Shown here: positions 9,201 through 17,747 of the stretch, in pieces
Position numbering within the stretch: the stretch's first letter is position 1
How the letters are laid out: each line of letters opens with the position of its first letter
NCBI GenBank assembly: GCA_949077035.1
Contig: CARUPR010000002.1
Span: forward strand, 104,831-168,830
Direction: 5' to 3'
DNA from: an uncultured Eubacteriales bacterium
GTDB lineage: Bacteria > Bacillota > Clostridia > Christensenellales > UBA1242
Length of the DNA stretch: 64,000 nt
Program-made: the position numbers and the translations under genes
Notes under the pieces: generated by a model
What the model saw: only the letters and a program-made list of their open reading frames with translations
Database searches by the model: none
Told to the model about the DNA's origin: nothing

Positions 9201-12200
9201 ACTTGTTGAAGGCGGGCAGATTATCAGAAATGAACAAGTTTTTAAAGTGCTTGATAAAAATTCTATTAATTATATAGAAAGTGATGGCAAAACACATATT
9301 ACTTTTAAAGTAAATGAAGATTTCTTAAAAGCAGTTGTCCTTGCAGATGATAAAACCTATGAAGAAGAGGTTATTGCCGGAAATATTCGTATTGTTGCAA
9401 AAGACTGGCTTGACTCTAATGGTGATTTAAGACCTGGATATATTGAATATGCTTCTATAAGATTTGAGTTTGCAAAAGGGACTGAAAAGAGCAGATATAC
9501 CATTGAAAATGCTGATGATTTAAATATGGTTAGAAACAATCTTTCATCTCATTTTAAGATAAACACAACCATTGATGCTTCAAATCTTTCATTGCCTTTG
9601 GGAGAACTTTCTGGCTCTATTATAGGCACAAGTTCTTATGCTGAAATCACTGGTTTAAATATATCTCAAGCTTGGAACAATGAGGCTGAGGGATTGGCTT
9701 ATTATGGTTTATTTACATCTATAGCCAAAGGTGGATATTTAGAATATATCCAATTTAGCGGTAAGTTTTCTGTAAAAACTGACAGCAATTCTTTTATCGG
9801 TTTAGTAGCCGGCAAAAATAATGGTCGATTAACTAATATTGGTGCTTCTATTTCAACTTCAAATATTTCAATTGCAGAAAATTTCAATGCCTATTTTGGC
9901 GGACTTGTTGGTGAAAACAATGGGCAAATCATACAAGACTTTACCAAGTTTGAAAGCGGAAAAGCTTATGCAGGATTTACACCAAACATTGTTATGATGA
10001 ATGATTTTGTAAACATTAAATATGCTTTAAGCAACAACTTTGAAAGAAGTTTTGGCGGAATAGCTGGTGTAAATACCGGTGAAATAAGAAAGATAGATAG
10101 TGAAAATGTTTCATTTAGTGGTTATTCAAACTATATGGCTTTTGCTCGCATAAAAGCTTCTTATGAAGGCACTATTGCAGTAGGTCATAACTATTTGGTA
10201 AATATTGGCGGTCTGGTTGGAAGAAATCAGCAGGGGCAGTATAGCCAATTAGATAAAAACACACAACAAGACGTCAAATATGACGCAAGAATTGTTGGTG
10301 GATACATCAACAGTGAAGATGATTTCATTCCTTACTTAAACAATGATAATTTTAAGGACGGAAAAGGTATAATTGTTGGTGGTGAAGTTTGGGGAGATGG
10401 TTTTGTAGGCGGAGTTGTTGGAAACAACGATGAAAGCTCTTTAAACAATTTCTGCGGAATTACCACAAGGACTTTTGTCCGCTGTTATAAGCAGTTTGGA
10501 GAAAATTCTCAGTTGACACTTCTTGCCTTTATGAGTGCAAATAAAGGTGACTCAGGTTCTGCAATGAGTGATACCGAAAACACAGCATACGCTATTCAAG
10601 CTGTTGATGATGGCAAGGTTTTAGAGGAAAGTGCTATGGGCATTTTATATAGCAGTGAAAAACCTCAAAACAGCCAGCTTTCATTAAGCAATATTGGTTT
10701 TGGAACTAAAAACGGCAATGAAATTTCTGTTTTAAGTGACATAAATGATGAAAACAATGAAGCAAATGTATTATCTTATTTGCAAAGAAATCTGTTGACA
10801 AATTCAAATCCAGATTCTGATTTTATTGTTTCAAGTTCAAATAGGGCAAATTATTATGGTGATTTCTTGGTGGTAGGTGAAAACAACAATCATCAAAAAA
10901 TCATTCTTTACAGCAAAACCTTTGCAGAAGGAAATTTGGATGACTTATCAATCACTCAGAAATTTAACAATGCTTTATTAAGTAAAAACAATAATACTCA
11001 GATTTTCTATACATACTATTTTAATGTTGCTTCAGCTGCAGGTGAAGATATAGCAAACTTGCAATCACAACTTGATTTAGAATTAAATAAACACACCTCT
11101 CAAAGCAATTTCTATCCATTTATTGCAAAGGGTGAAATGAACTTTGTTTCAAAGTCACCTGACATTTTGACAATTGACCAAATGGGTAAAATTACTATTA
11201 AAAATACAGGCCGTGCTTTGATAACAGCTTCAAGTATATTAAATTCAAATGAAGCTTTGAATTTCTATATCTATGTTGTAAATTATTTTAATTCTCAATC
11301 TGAAATGAATGATGAAGAAAAAGTTTCTGTTGTATATCCAACAATTTCTTCTTTAGATGCTGTAAATCAAACAACAATAGAACTTCGCGGAAATAATTCT
11401 GCAACGCTTTATATCATACCAAATTATCAAGCTGATATAAAAATTGACCAAAAGACAAGTTTTGTATCTGACCAAAGAGGTTTTGCAAGTTTCAGAAACG
11501 TCCGTTTCTATCTTGCTCAAAATTCTGACTTGACTGCAAGAGTGAGGGTATTTAAAGATAATGGTCTTACCCCAGCAAATGAAGTCACTAATGATGATTT
11601 CTATGATGAAGAAAACAATCCACTTGATATAAGTGTTGTAGGTCAAATTATCACTATAAGAAGAAAAGATAGGACTGAAGAAAATCAATATCGACTTTAT
11701 ATAGAGCCTATTTTGACTCAAACAATTGATGGTGAAATTTATACAATTTCGACAAATAAAACCATTGATGAAGCTTTTGTAGACTATAAATATGGTGCTT
11801 TAAGCTTAAGTAATAAAAATTATAATGAAGTTCCTATCAGGACAAGTAAGATGGTTGCTGATGAAATTACTTTGATTTCAACAGATGAAAACGAAACTGC
11901 AGAAGACTTATTATATTATATTATAGGTCTTAAAAATCAGCACCTGCAGGGGAATGTAAATCCTGAAAAAATTGATTATCAGCTTAGTGGTGATGAAAGA
12001 TTATTCTTTGTTGTATTTAATAAAATTTCAAAGGAACCTCTTGGAAATGGAACATTTAAGCATAAGTTTAGTTTGGAAATTACTATAAATACAAATTGCC
12101 AACTTTACAAAAATAGATATAATGAAGATATCTATGGCACATACCTGCTTCATATTCAGTCTTCAAGTAATTCGGCAGTTTCAAGAGATATTGAAATTAA

Positions 12201-15200
12201 TTTTGAAAAGACTGGCGTGCAGTCAGTTGTAATTGACAACTATACATCTCTTAAAGATAACCAATCAGGGTTGTCAACATCATCTGATTTGGCTTATCCA
12301 GGAGAAGCTGGCTTGCTTATCTTGACAATAAGACCATCTGATAGCGATTTTGACTATTTGATTATTGAAAATGATGAATCAAATTTGACAAATAATCGTG
12401 CGATTGCTACTTTCAGTTTAGTTGCAAGAGTTGAAGGAATAGATGGAAATCTCTTTGATGAGAGCATTATTATCGGCTCAACTGTAGGCAATGGTTATAA
12501 AATTACCTTGCAAGAAATTTTAGATGCCTATTCAAGGACAGGAAATAATTTAAAATATAAAAATTATGATGGTGTCATCTATATTAAATATAATTTAAGT
12601 TCAAGCGGTGTTGATGATTTAAGCAAGACAATCATAAATGTTTCAACTTGGAAAGATGGTGCAGTTTCTTATAAGTCAAGTAAGGAATTGACTGTAAAAT
12701 TGCAAAATTATGCTGCCGTTGAAATTGATGGAAAAGAGCCAATTTCGATAAATCAGAATGGTATATATCATACTTATGAAGTTGCTCGCGGATTAAAATA
12801 CAAACTTAATATCAATTCTTATGGCTTTAGACAGGATAGTATTTCTATTACATCAAACAATTCAATAGGAAAGATTACTTATGAAAATGGAAATTATTAT
12901 TTGACCATTTCTGAGGGCACAATTGATTATACCGATGGCAACAATCAGATTATCCTTACAACAAGGGCAAGTCAAGGTGATGGCGATGGTGTCAGAACTG
13001 CTGAAAGTCAAACTAAGGTTATCGTTTTTGAATATGTCTTTAATTACAACAATGAGTCAGATAAAAACTCTGACATTGTAAAAGGCATGGGTGACGGAAT
13101 AATCAATGTTCAAGTCGGCTCAAAAATTACTCTTGGACTTGATATCTATGATTATATTGAATACAATTCATCGATAAGTGGAGTAAGAAATAAAATTGAA
13201 GAATTTATTTCAACTCTTGAAAGAAAAGGTGAGTGGAAGACAATAACAAATCTTATTTCTGATGACCAACCTGATTATAAAATGGCTGACTCTTCAAACG
13301 AAGATAGAAAAAGATATATTTTGGGTGTGGACTCAAATAATGAAGTTTTGAAACATAGCAATTATTATTTTAATTCTGATGGATTAAGCTTGATTCCAAA
13401 GAGGACTCATTATCCTGTTGAAAAATTCTATTTCTTTGAATATAAGGTAAGATATGATTCTTCAAATGGTGTTTATGTAGTCAAAGATGGCAATGATAGT
13501 GATAGTGCAAGAGATTTGCAAACAACTTTCATCTTCAGTGTTTATTCTTCAAGCAGTGAAGAAAGCCCAGTTCCTATCTATACCTATTCAGACCTTACAA
13601 ATATGCAAGCTGGTGGTTATTATATATTGCTTAATGATATCACTCTTCCATCTGTTGCTGATGAAGAGGGTGGCGTAAAAGCATTTACACCTTTAAAAGG
13701 TGACTTTGCTTCATTTGACGGAAATGGTCACGCGATAAATTTTGCTGGAATTTATGATATGGGAAATGCAACTGAAATAGGACTTTTCCAATCATTAAAC
13801 AATGGCTCTATAATCAAAAATCTTATTGTCAATTATACAACACTTAATGATGGGTCTGACCTTAACACAGACGCAAATGATTCTGTTTATGCTTGGTATG
13901 GTTTGAAGACTGTTAAGTTTATTACCACAGCAGACAACTTTGTTTTTGGCAGTATCGTTGCACAGAATATGGGAACGATTACAAACTGCAGAGTTTATTC
14001 AGATGTTTTATCAGATGAAAAATACTATTTGGCAATTAAAGCAGATAATGCAATAAATAATAATAGTTATGTAGGCGGACTTGCCGGCTATAACAATGGA
14101 TTTATCACCAATTGCGGTGTAAGCATAAATGCAAAAGTTCCATTCAATTTGGCAGGTGTTGTTGCACAAAACAATGGTAAGATTGCAGGATGTTATTTTG
14201 AAAATGGAAATTTGATAAACAATTCTCAATATGACCAGCATATTGCAGGGCTTGCGATTTTAAATTCTGCCGATGCAAAGATAATTACAAGTTATGTATC
14301 TGGCAAACAGACAAACACAAATCTATTCAGCAAGGACAATCAAAGTCAAATTTCTTCAACTCTTGCTGGTGCAGGATTTATTTATAACAATGCAGGTCTT
14401 ATCAAAGATTGTTATTCTGATATCGACCTTTCAAAGACTTCCTCTGATATGGCAGGTTTTGCTTATAGAAATGGTGGCTCGATAAGAAATTCATTCTCAC
14501 TTTCAATTTTAAGAAGCAATACAACAGCTTCTGCAGGCTTTGTAAAAGAAAATTCTTTTGAAGGAAATGAAGGTCAGTTTGAAAATTGCTATTATCTATA
14601 CAATTTAATGGCTCCTGCAAGCTCAAATAGCTCAAATAGTGCTGAAATAGAGGCAGAAAGAGAAAGATTGAGAAAGGAAGGGCATTATGTTGATGGAGAA
14701 AACAATATAAACATCAATGTGTCTTTATACGATGTTTCCTTTGATGGTGTTAAGAGATTGACTCAAGGTCAATTTGCCGATGCGGAAACTTACTTTAAGC
14801 ATTATTCTTATGATGAGAATATGAGCACAAGGTCAGTTTGGTTCTTCTCACGAGGATATACTTCTAATGAATTTATAGATTATATTCCAACAACAGAAAA
14901 GATTATTCTTCCTGGTGATGAAGGAAACAATCAAAGTAATACCGTTTATAGAGAAGAGCTTATGACATTTGGTCGAAATCGTTTGACATTGGTTGCTCCA
15001 AATGTTAGGGTGCTTTCTGTGCGAAACTTTGACCGCTCGGAAGTAGATGAAGAGACCGAAAATATCACATATTTCTATACCGATGATATGAACGCTCCAG
15101 AGAGAGGTTCAATCCATAATCCAAGACTTATTTATAATGCTCAGACTATGGAAAATGAAATTTTAAATCAGACATCTTTAAATCATATTAATACAACAAA

Positions 15201-17316
15201 TTATCGTATGATAAGCGATGTCAATTATAATGATTTTGCAGGTCATTCAAACCTCTATACAGTTATTTATGCAGGAAACTTTGAAGGAAATGGAATGGAG
15301 GTTGCAAATATCTCTCTTGTTTATATGAAAAACCGCACAAATGGTGGTATGTTTTCACAAATTGGTTTTTCTGCAGGAAGAATTGGCGCTGTGAAAAACC
15401 TTACAATTTCACCAAAAGAGGTGGTTTTTAATAATACCAATAATGTAGGAACTTTGGCAGGGGCATTAAAATATGGATATATTTATGATATCACAATTGA
15501 TGCTTCAAAAAATAATCTTACCTCTGTTTCTGGATTAAACTTTGTTGGTGGTGTTATTGGAAAGGCGACCACAGCTTTTGAAGCAAAAGACCTATACAGC
15601 GACGCCGATATCTGGTCTGTTTATACACCTTTCTCTGATATGACTTATATTGAAAATTCTTCAAATGATACCGGCCATTCTTATGCCGGTGGCTTGATTG
15701 GTTTTGTTGGAAAAGGAATAGTTCATAATGCTCATGCTGAGAATATAACAACTATCACAGGCAGCAAGACAGGTCTTGCGTTTGGTGGTATTGGTAATGG
15801 CGCAAATGTAGAATATGTCTTTGCAAATGTAATTGAAGGTCTTAAATTAAAGGCAAACTTCTATGCGGGATATATTGTAGGTGAACAGGCAGGCAATTTG
15901 GGATATGCTTATGTTTCAGATAATGGTAAAATAGAATCCTCTTTTGTAGGCTCTCCAAAGGCAGCTTTTGCAGTCGGTGGTATTGCTGGCAAATTTGGCG
16001 GTGGAAAAATCTATAATGTTTTAAATGAACAAAGATTTAGGGTGACAAGTGGTGAAAATCAGGCAACTGTCGAAAACGTAGGCGGATTAGTTGGCTATGT
16101 TGATGCTGCGGCAGGTAGAATTTCTGTGCTTGAAGATAGTGTTTTAAATGCAGATATTACAGCTTCTCTAAATCTAGGTGGTGCTGTAGGAACAGTTAAT
16201 ACTGCTTTAAGAATTGATGGTGTTGCTGTTAAGTCACAAACTCTGTCAATATTAGGTATGCAAGAAAATCCAAGAGTTGGCGGTATTGTGGGCTATGTCA
16301 AAGATAGCAAATATTCTGCAATAGAGATTAGAAATAGTTATTGCACATCCAACATCGAAATTGATACCTATACCATGGGTATAAGTTCTGTTGCAAATGT
16401 CGGTGGTCTTATTGGGGTCTCTTCTAAGACACCTGCACTTTCATATTGCTATACAACATCACAAATAAAAGCACAAGTTTATGATGTCAGAGCTTTGGGC
16501 TCAAACAAAGAATTTAATGAAATACCTTATATTGAAGGAAATAAGGATTTGTATTCATTTAATCATAAAATTGTAGGTAGTCCTGTCAATGATGATAACA
16601 TAAACTATAACAATGTTTATTATTGGGGCTCAAACACAGAAGGAACTGATAATCCTTATCAAAATCCAAATACGGAAGATGAATATCCAACTTATAAAAT
16701 AAATAGACCTTATGTAAAGTTCTATACAAGGGCAAAAGGTGCAAAGATGGGACTGCAACTTAACAATTATGGTGCATCTTCTCAATATTATATTTCAAGT
16801 ATTTTAGCTGTGGATAATGTGTCTAATAATTCTGTTGATAGACTTAAAAATGTTTTTGGAAATATCTATCAAATTAAAGCTAGATTAGATAAAGTTGTAG
16901 GTGCTGCAGATGCCACCTATCCAACAGGAATCGATATTGGGACTTATCTTTATTACAATACATTAAGGAATAAATTTACAACAGGTGCTAATGGTGTTAA
17001 TATTTTAAAAAATGATAACACAACCGAGACTTATATTTATACAAAAGATGATAACAATATTTATTCAATGACTATCACTGGCAATCTTATTCAAAACATA
17101 TTGTTTAAGGGTAGTGACGGAGAAAGTTATCGTCATGAAGTAAGAAAGAATGGTAATAATGCCGAAATTGGTTATTTAAGAATAAAAGATAATGTATTTA
17201 TTTCTGAAAATGATTTCGATTCAAGGATTACTTTGTATGAAGTTTGGAATACAAATTTTGATAAATTTACTACTTTGTGCATTGAAGACACATTCACATG
17301 GGTGAGAAAGTTGTAA
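6283..17316 (+). CDS. Giant GLUG-repeat lipoprotein (3677 residues)
   Basis: The protein starts with a lipoprotein signal peptide ending in FASC (Cys26), so it should be tethered to the outer membrane surface of the cell. Bacterial Ig-like (Big2-type) stretches occur near residues 40-130 and again near 1630-1670 (LTIDQMGKITIKNTGRA). Three beta-helix modules carry GLUG-type motifs. Module 1 (about 1085-1400) has FGGLVGENNG and IGGLVGRN. Module 2 (about 2430-2740) has VGGLAGYNNG and AGFAYRNGG. Module 3 (about 2960-3390) has VGGIAGKFGGG, VGGLVGYVDA and VGGIVGYVKDS. Each module opens with a leader of the type YYILLNDITL...FDGNGHAINF. I count about 19 motifs. There is no LPXTG or S-layer-homology anchor. 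Such proteins are usually adhesins or surface fibres; the ligand is unknown. The ribosome site AAAAAGGA precedes the ATG. Confidence 0.9.
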   Translation: MVKSRKLSILIFSLLLVLASLIFASCGKLDYSKTYLSSSNGDYIELFVEEEKELSITINNPVDKMNRGITFSQSNPLVANVTQIANQNNTTTYSIVGLSGGKTIVDFVSIEGRKSLSITINVKEFSNTLEKGENSLYLSKTKQLKPTSNDFKFKDSATERNLEFYFYGKTSNSGLLTEEDILSSDGYLNNFVNIQIYSIENNDYLIFTDKDGFLHTLGEEILVLGSNNVRYEFIDVSMDEEGFSFDTTRASAINYGNKFAFLAKYENAKLEEGEGNGRIFCESEFHVLKDIVAEDFKHEYGYKIDDVPFKAGDETSLYKLDNLKDGKITLIPQYKTTILDNPILIGKSANYLTAYLQLELPTNELLEFDFNTKDKDFVNTNLIEILKNGDKTIYYFEINCSIGNPRKTKIDFNFWYDGFKNSDDSKVNFTYSIDVDIRIIPMTLLINNIDFAQLNKVYKFYDYYASENSGWQAFNFSVVPEGAEYNVLKLDLTNSNLQIKYKNIVYSDTIVEINDLKEPVYVKGVDNAQLTEAVQNLPVQMEFNIIQQDRLETNIQYEILKGVRALNFETENFKELISLERYSGEKLFDDIYADAEFNGMTFTLESGKDVVKFAYDEANLFNKVGDKYYLNINLMPRDVGSGTYLITLDNGTSTLLTIDVREGLNSLSLTTKNEDNSIKFKEDSENYSLIYLLNRNAQSYFDAKLIANDEINSTAIVDIDIINDSSSIFTRLQEDGRYLIYSSLSGQNNIVFKVKGYKIENFVKREIFFEYIVNLVTYELAENLFVYKLSDAYNDSYPMQTNAKYVNVYAGTNNLDIRQAKFEVRLKNQNALLFQSQNHDESRRGFVAEKFKQEFLYFESDTPITKDGVPVDRIFYSQYQSNIYTIGRLGTFDAERLIFTSLGSGEVKLIAHVMQFNKLYSETININILPYEEVQKVSLQDTVDELEFSAFKKERSVIAFPTNSTATNSELVALVEGGQIIRNEQVFKVLDKNSINYIESDGKTHITFKVNEDFLKAVVLADDKTYEEEVIAGNIRIVAKDWLDSNGDLRPGYIEYASIRFEFAKGTEKSRYTIENADDLNMVRNNLSSHFKINTTIDASNLSLPLGELSGSIIGTSSYAEITGLNISQAWNNEAEGLAYYGLFTSIAKGGYLEYIQFSGKFSVKTDSNSFIGLVAGKNNGRLTNIGASISTSNISIAENFNAYFGGLVGENNGQIIQDFTKFESGKAYAGFTPNIVMMNDFVNIKYALSNNFERSFGGIAGVNTGEIRKIDSENVSFSGYSNYMAFARIKASYEGTIAVGHNYLVNIGGLVGRNQQGQYSQLDKNTQQDVKYDARIVGGYINSEDDFIPYLNNDNFKDGKGIIVGGEVWGDGFVGGVVGNNDESSLNNFCGITTRTFVRCYKQFGENSQLTLLAFMSANKGDSGSAMSDTENTAYAIQAVDDGKVLEESAMGILYSSEKPQNSQLSLSNIGFGTKNGNEISVLSDINDENNEANVLSYLQRNLLTNSNPDSDFIVSSSNRANYYGDFLVVGENNNHQKIILYSKTFAEGNLDDLSITQKFNNALLSKNNNTQIFYTYYFNVASAAGEDIANLQSQLDLELNKHTSQSNFYPFIAKGEMNFVSKSPDILTIDQMGKITIKNTGRALITASSILNSNEALNFYIYVVNYFNSQSEMNDEEKVSVVYPTISSLDAVNQTTIELRGNNSATLYIIPNYQADIKIDQKTSFVSDQRGFASFRNVRFYLAQNSDLTARVRVFKDNGLTPANEVTNDDFYDEENNPLDISVVGQIITIRRKDRTEENQYRLYIEPILTQTIDGEIYTISTNKTIDEAFVDYKYGALSLSNKNYNEVPIRTSKMVADEITLISTDENETAEDLLYYIIGLKNQHLQGNVNPEKIDYQLSGDERLFFVVFNKISKEPLGNGTFKHKFSLEITINTNCQLYKNRYNEDIYGTYLLHIQSSSNSAVSRDIEINFEKTGVQSVVIDNYTSLKDNQSGLSTSSDLAYPGEAGLLILTIRPSDSDFDYLIIENDESNLTNNRAIATFSLVARVEGIDGNLFDESIIIGSTVGNGYKITLQEILDAYSRTGNNLKYKNYDGVIYIKYNLSSSGVDDLSKTIINVSTWKDGAVSYKSSKELTVKLQNYAAVEIDGKEPISINQNGIYHTYEVARGLKYKLNINSYGFRQDSISITSNNSIGKITYENGNYYLTISEGTIDYTDGNNQIILTTRASQGDGDGVRTAESQTKVIVFEYVFNYNNESDKNSDIVKGMGDGIINVQVGSKITLGLDIYDYIEYNSSISGVRNKIEEFISTLERKGEWKTITNLISDDQPDYKMADSSNEDRKRYILGVDSNNEVLKHSNYYFNSDGLSLIPKRTHYPVEKFYFFEYKVRYDSSNGVYVVKDGNDSDSARDLQTTFIFSVYSSSSEESPVPIYTYSDLTNMQAGGYYILLNDITLPSVADEEGGVKAFTPLKGDFASFDGNGHAINFAGIYDMGNATEIGLFQSLNNGSIIKNLIVNYTTLNDGSDLNTDANDSVYAWYGLKTVKFITTADNFVFGSIVAQNMGTITNCRVYSDVLSDEKYYLAIKADNAINNNSYVGGLAGYNNGFITNCGVSINAKVPFNLAGVVAQNNGKIAGCYFENGNLINNSQYDQHIAGLAILNSADAKIITSYVSGKQTNTNLFSKDNQSQISSTLAGAGFIYNNAGLIKDCYSDIDLSKTSSDMAGFAYRNGGSIRNSFSLSILRSNTTASAGFVKENSFEGNEGQFENCYYLYNLMAPASSNSSNSAEIEAERERLRKEGHYVDGENNININVSLYDVSFDGVKRLTQGQFADAETYFKHYSYDENMSTRSVWFFSRGYTSNEFIDYIPTTEKIILPGDEGNNQSNTVYREELMTFGRNRLTLVAPNVRVLSVRNFDRSEVDEETENITYFYTDDMNAPERGSIHNPRLIYNAQTMENEILNQTSLNHINTTNYRMISDVNYNDFAGHSNLYTVIYAGNFEGNGMEVANISLVYMKNRTNGGMFSQIGFSAGRIGAVKNLTISPKEVVFNNTNNVGTLAGALKYGYIYDITIDASKNNLTSVSGLNFVGGVIGKATTAFEAKDLYSDADIWSVYTPFSDMTYIENSSNDTGHSYAGGLIGFVGKGIVHNAHAENITTITGSKTGLAFGGIGNGANVEYVFANVIEGLKLKANFYAGYIVGEQAGNLGYAYVSDNGKIESSFVGSPKAAFAVGGIAGKFGGGKIYNVLNEQRFRVTSGENQATVENVGGLVGYVDAAAGRISVLEDSVLNADITASLNLGGAVGTVNTALRIDGVAVKSQTLSILGMQENPRVGGIVGYVKDSKYSAIEIRNSYCTSNIEIDTYTMGISSVANVGGLIGVSSKTPALSYCYTTSQIKAQVYDVRALGSNKEFNEIPYIEGNKDLYSFNHKIVGSPVNDDNINYNNVYYWGSNTEGTDNPYQNPNTEDEYPTYKINRPYVKFYTRAKGAKMGLQLNNYGASSQYYISSILAVDNVSNNSVDRLKNVFGNIYQIKARLDKVVGAADATYPTGIDIGTYLYYNTLRNKFTTGANGVNILKNDNTTETYIYTKDDNNIYSMTITGNLIQNILFKGSDGESYRHEVRKNGNNAEIGYLRIKDNVFISENDFDSRITLYEVWNTNFDKFTTLCIEDTFTWVRKL

Positions 17317-17322
17317 AAAAAG

Positions 17323-17352
17323 AGTGCTAGGAATTTCCTAGTGCTTTTTTTT
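17323..17352 (+). terminator. Intrinsic terminator after the giant gene
   Basis: AGTGCTAGGA pairs with TCCTAGTGCT around a three-base loop (two G-U pairs) and runs into eight T. Confidence 0.85.
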
Positions 17353-17591
17353 GTTTTTAATAAGAAGCAAAAGTTTTATTCAGCAATACAAAAACCAAGA
17401 TAAAGAGTGAGTTTTTTGGAAATAAAGAAAGAGGCAGATAAAGAAAGGTGTTTTATTTTTATTATAAAATATTTAAGATATAAAATTTATCAAAAACTTA
17501 TTGTGAAAATATAAATTCGACAAAATATTGCATTTTAAATAATTTAATTTCAAAAAAAATGTATAATCTTTAAAAAATTGTAAAAAAATTA
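17353..17591. other. AT-rich gap with degraded repeat copies
   Basis: No gene is seen. Positions 17385-17460 contain two faint relatives of the 40-bp repeat (CCAAGATAAAGAGTGAG and GCAGATAAAGAAAGGTG). The rest is AT-rich without recognisable sites. Confidence 0.4.
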
Positions 17592-17621
17592 TTGACATAT
17601 ATTAAAAAAGTTTGATATAAT
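17592..17621 (+). promoter_or_regulatory. rpoBC promoter
   Basis: Perfect TTGACA (17592-17597) and perfect TATAAT (17616-17621) with an 18-bp spacer. The predicted start is near 17628, giving a leader of about 120 nt before rpoB. Confidence 0.8.
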
Positions 17622-17676
17622 AATACATATTCGTGACAGTGAAGCAAAAAATGAGTAAATAATTGAATAGGTTATG

Positions 17677-17715
17677 GGCTATTATGGACTTTTTCGTGCC
17701 ATAAAGGCTTTTTTT
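17677..17715 (+). terminator. Terminator inside the rpoB leader (possible attenuator)
   Basis: GGCTATTATGG (17677-17687) pairs with CCATAAAGGCT (17699-17709), 11 positions with one mismatch and two G-U pairs. A seven-T run follows. It lies between the promoter and the rpoB ribosome site, so it should reduce or control rpoBC transcription. I found no clear competing antiterminator. Confidence 0.65.
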
Positions 17716-17747
17716 GTGTATATAAGTCACTTAGTAAGGAGAGATAA

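Noticed and set aside
11353..11721. 122-codon minus-strand frame inside the giant gene
   Set aside because: There is no ribosome site or family features; long antisense frames are expected in an 11-kb gene.
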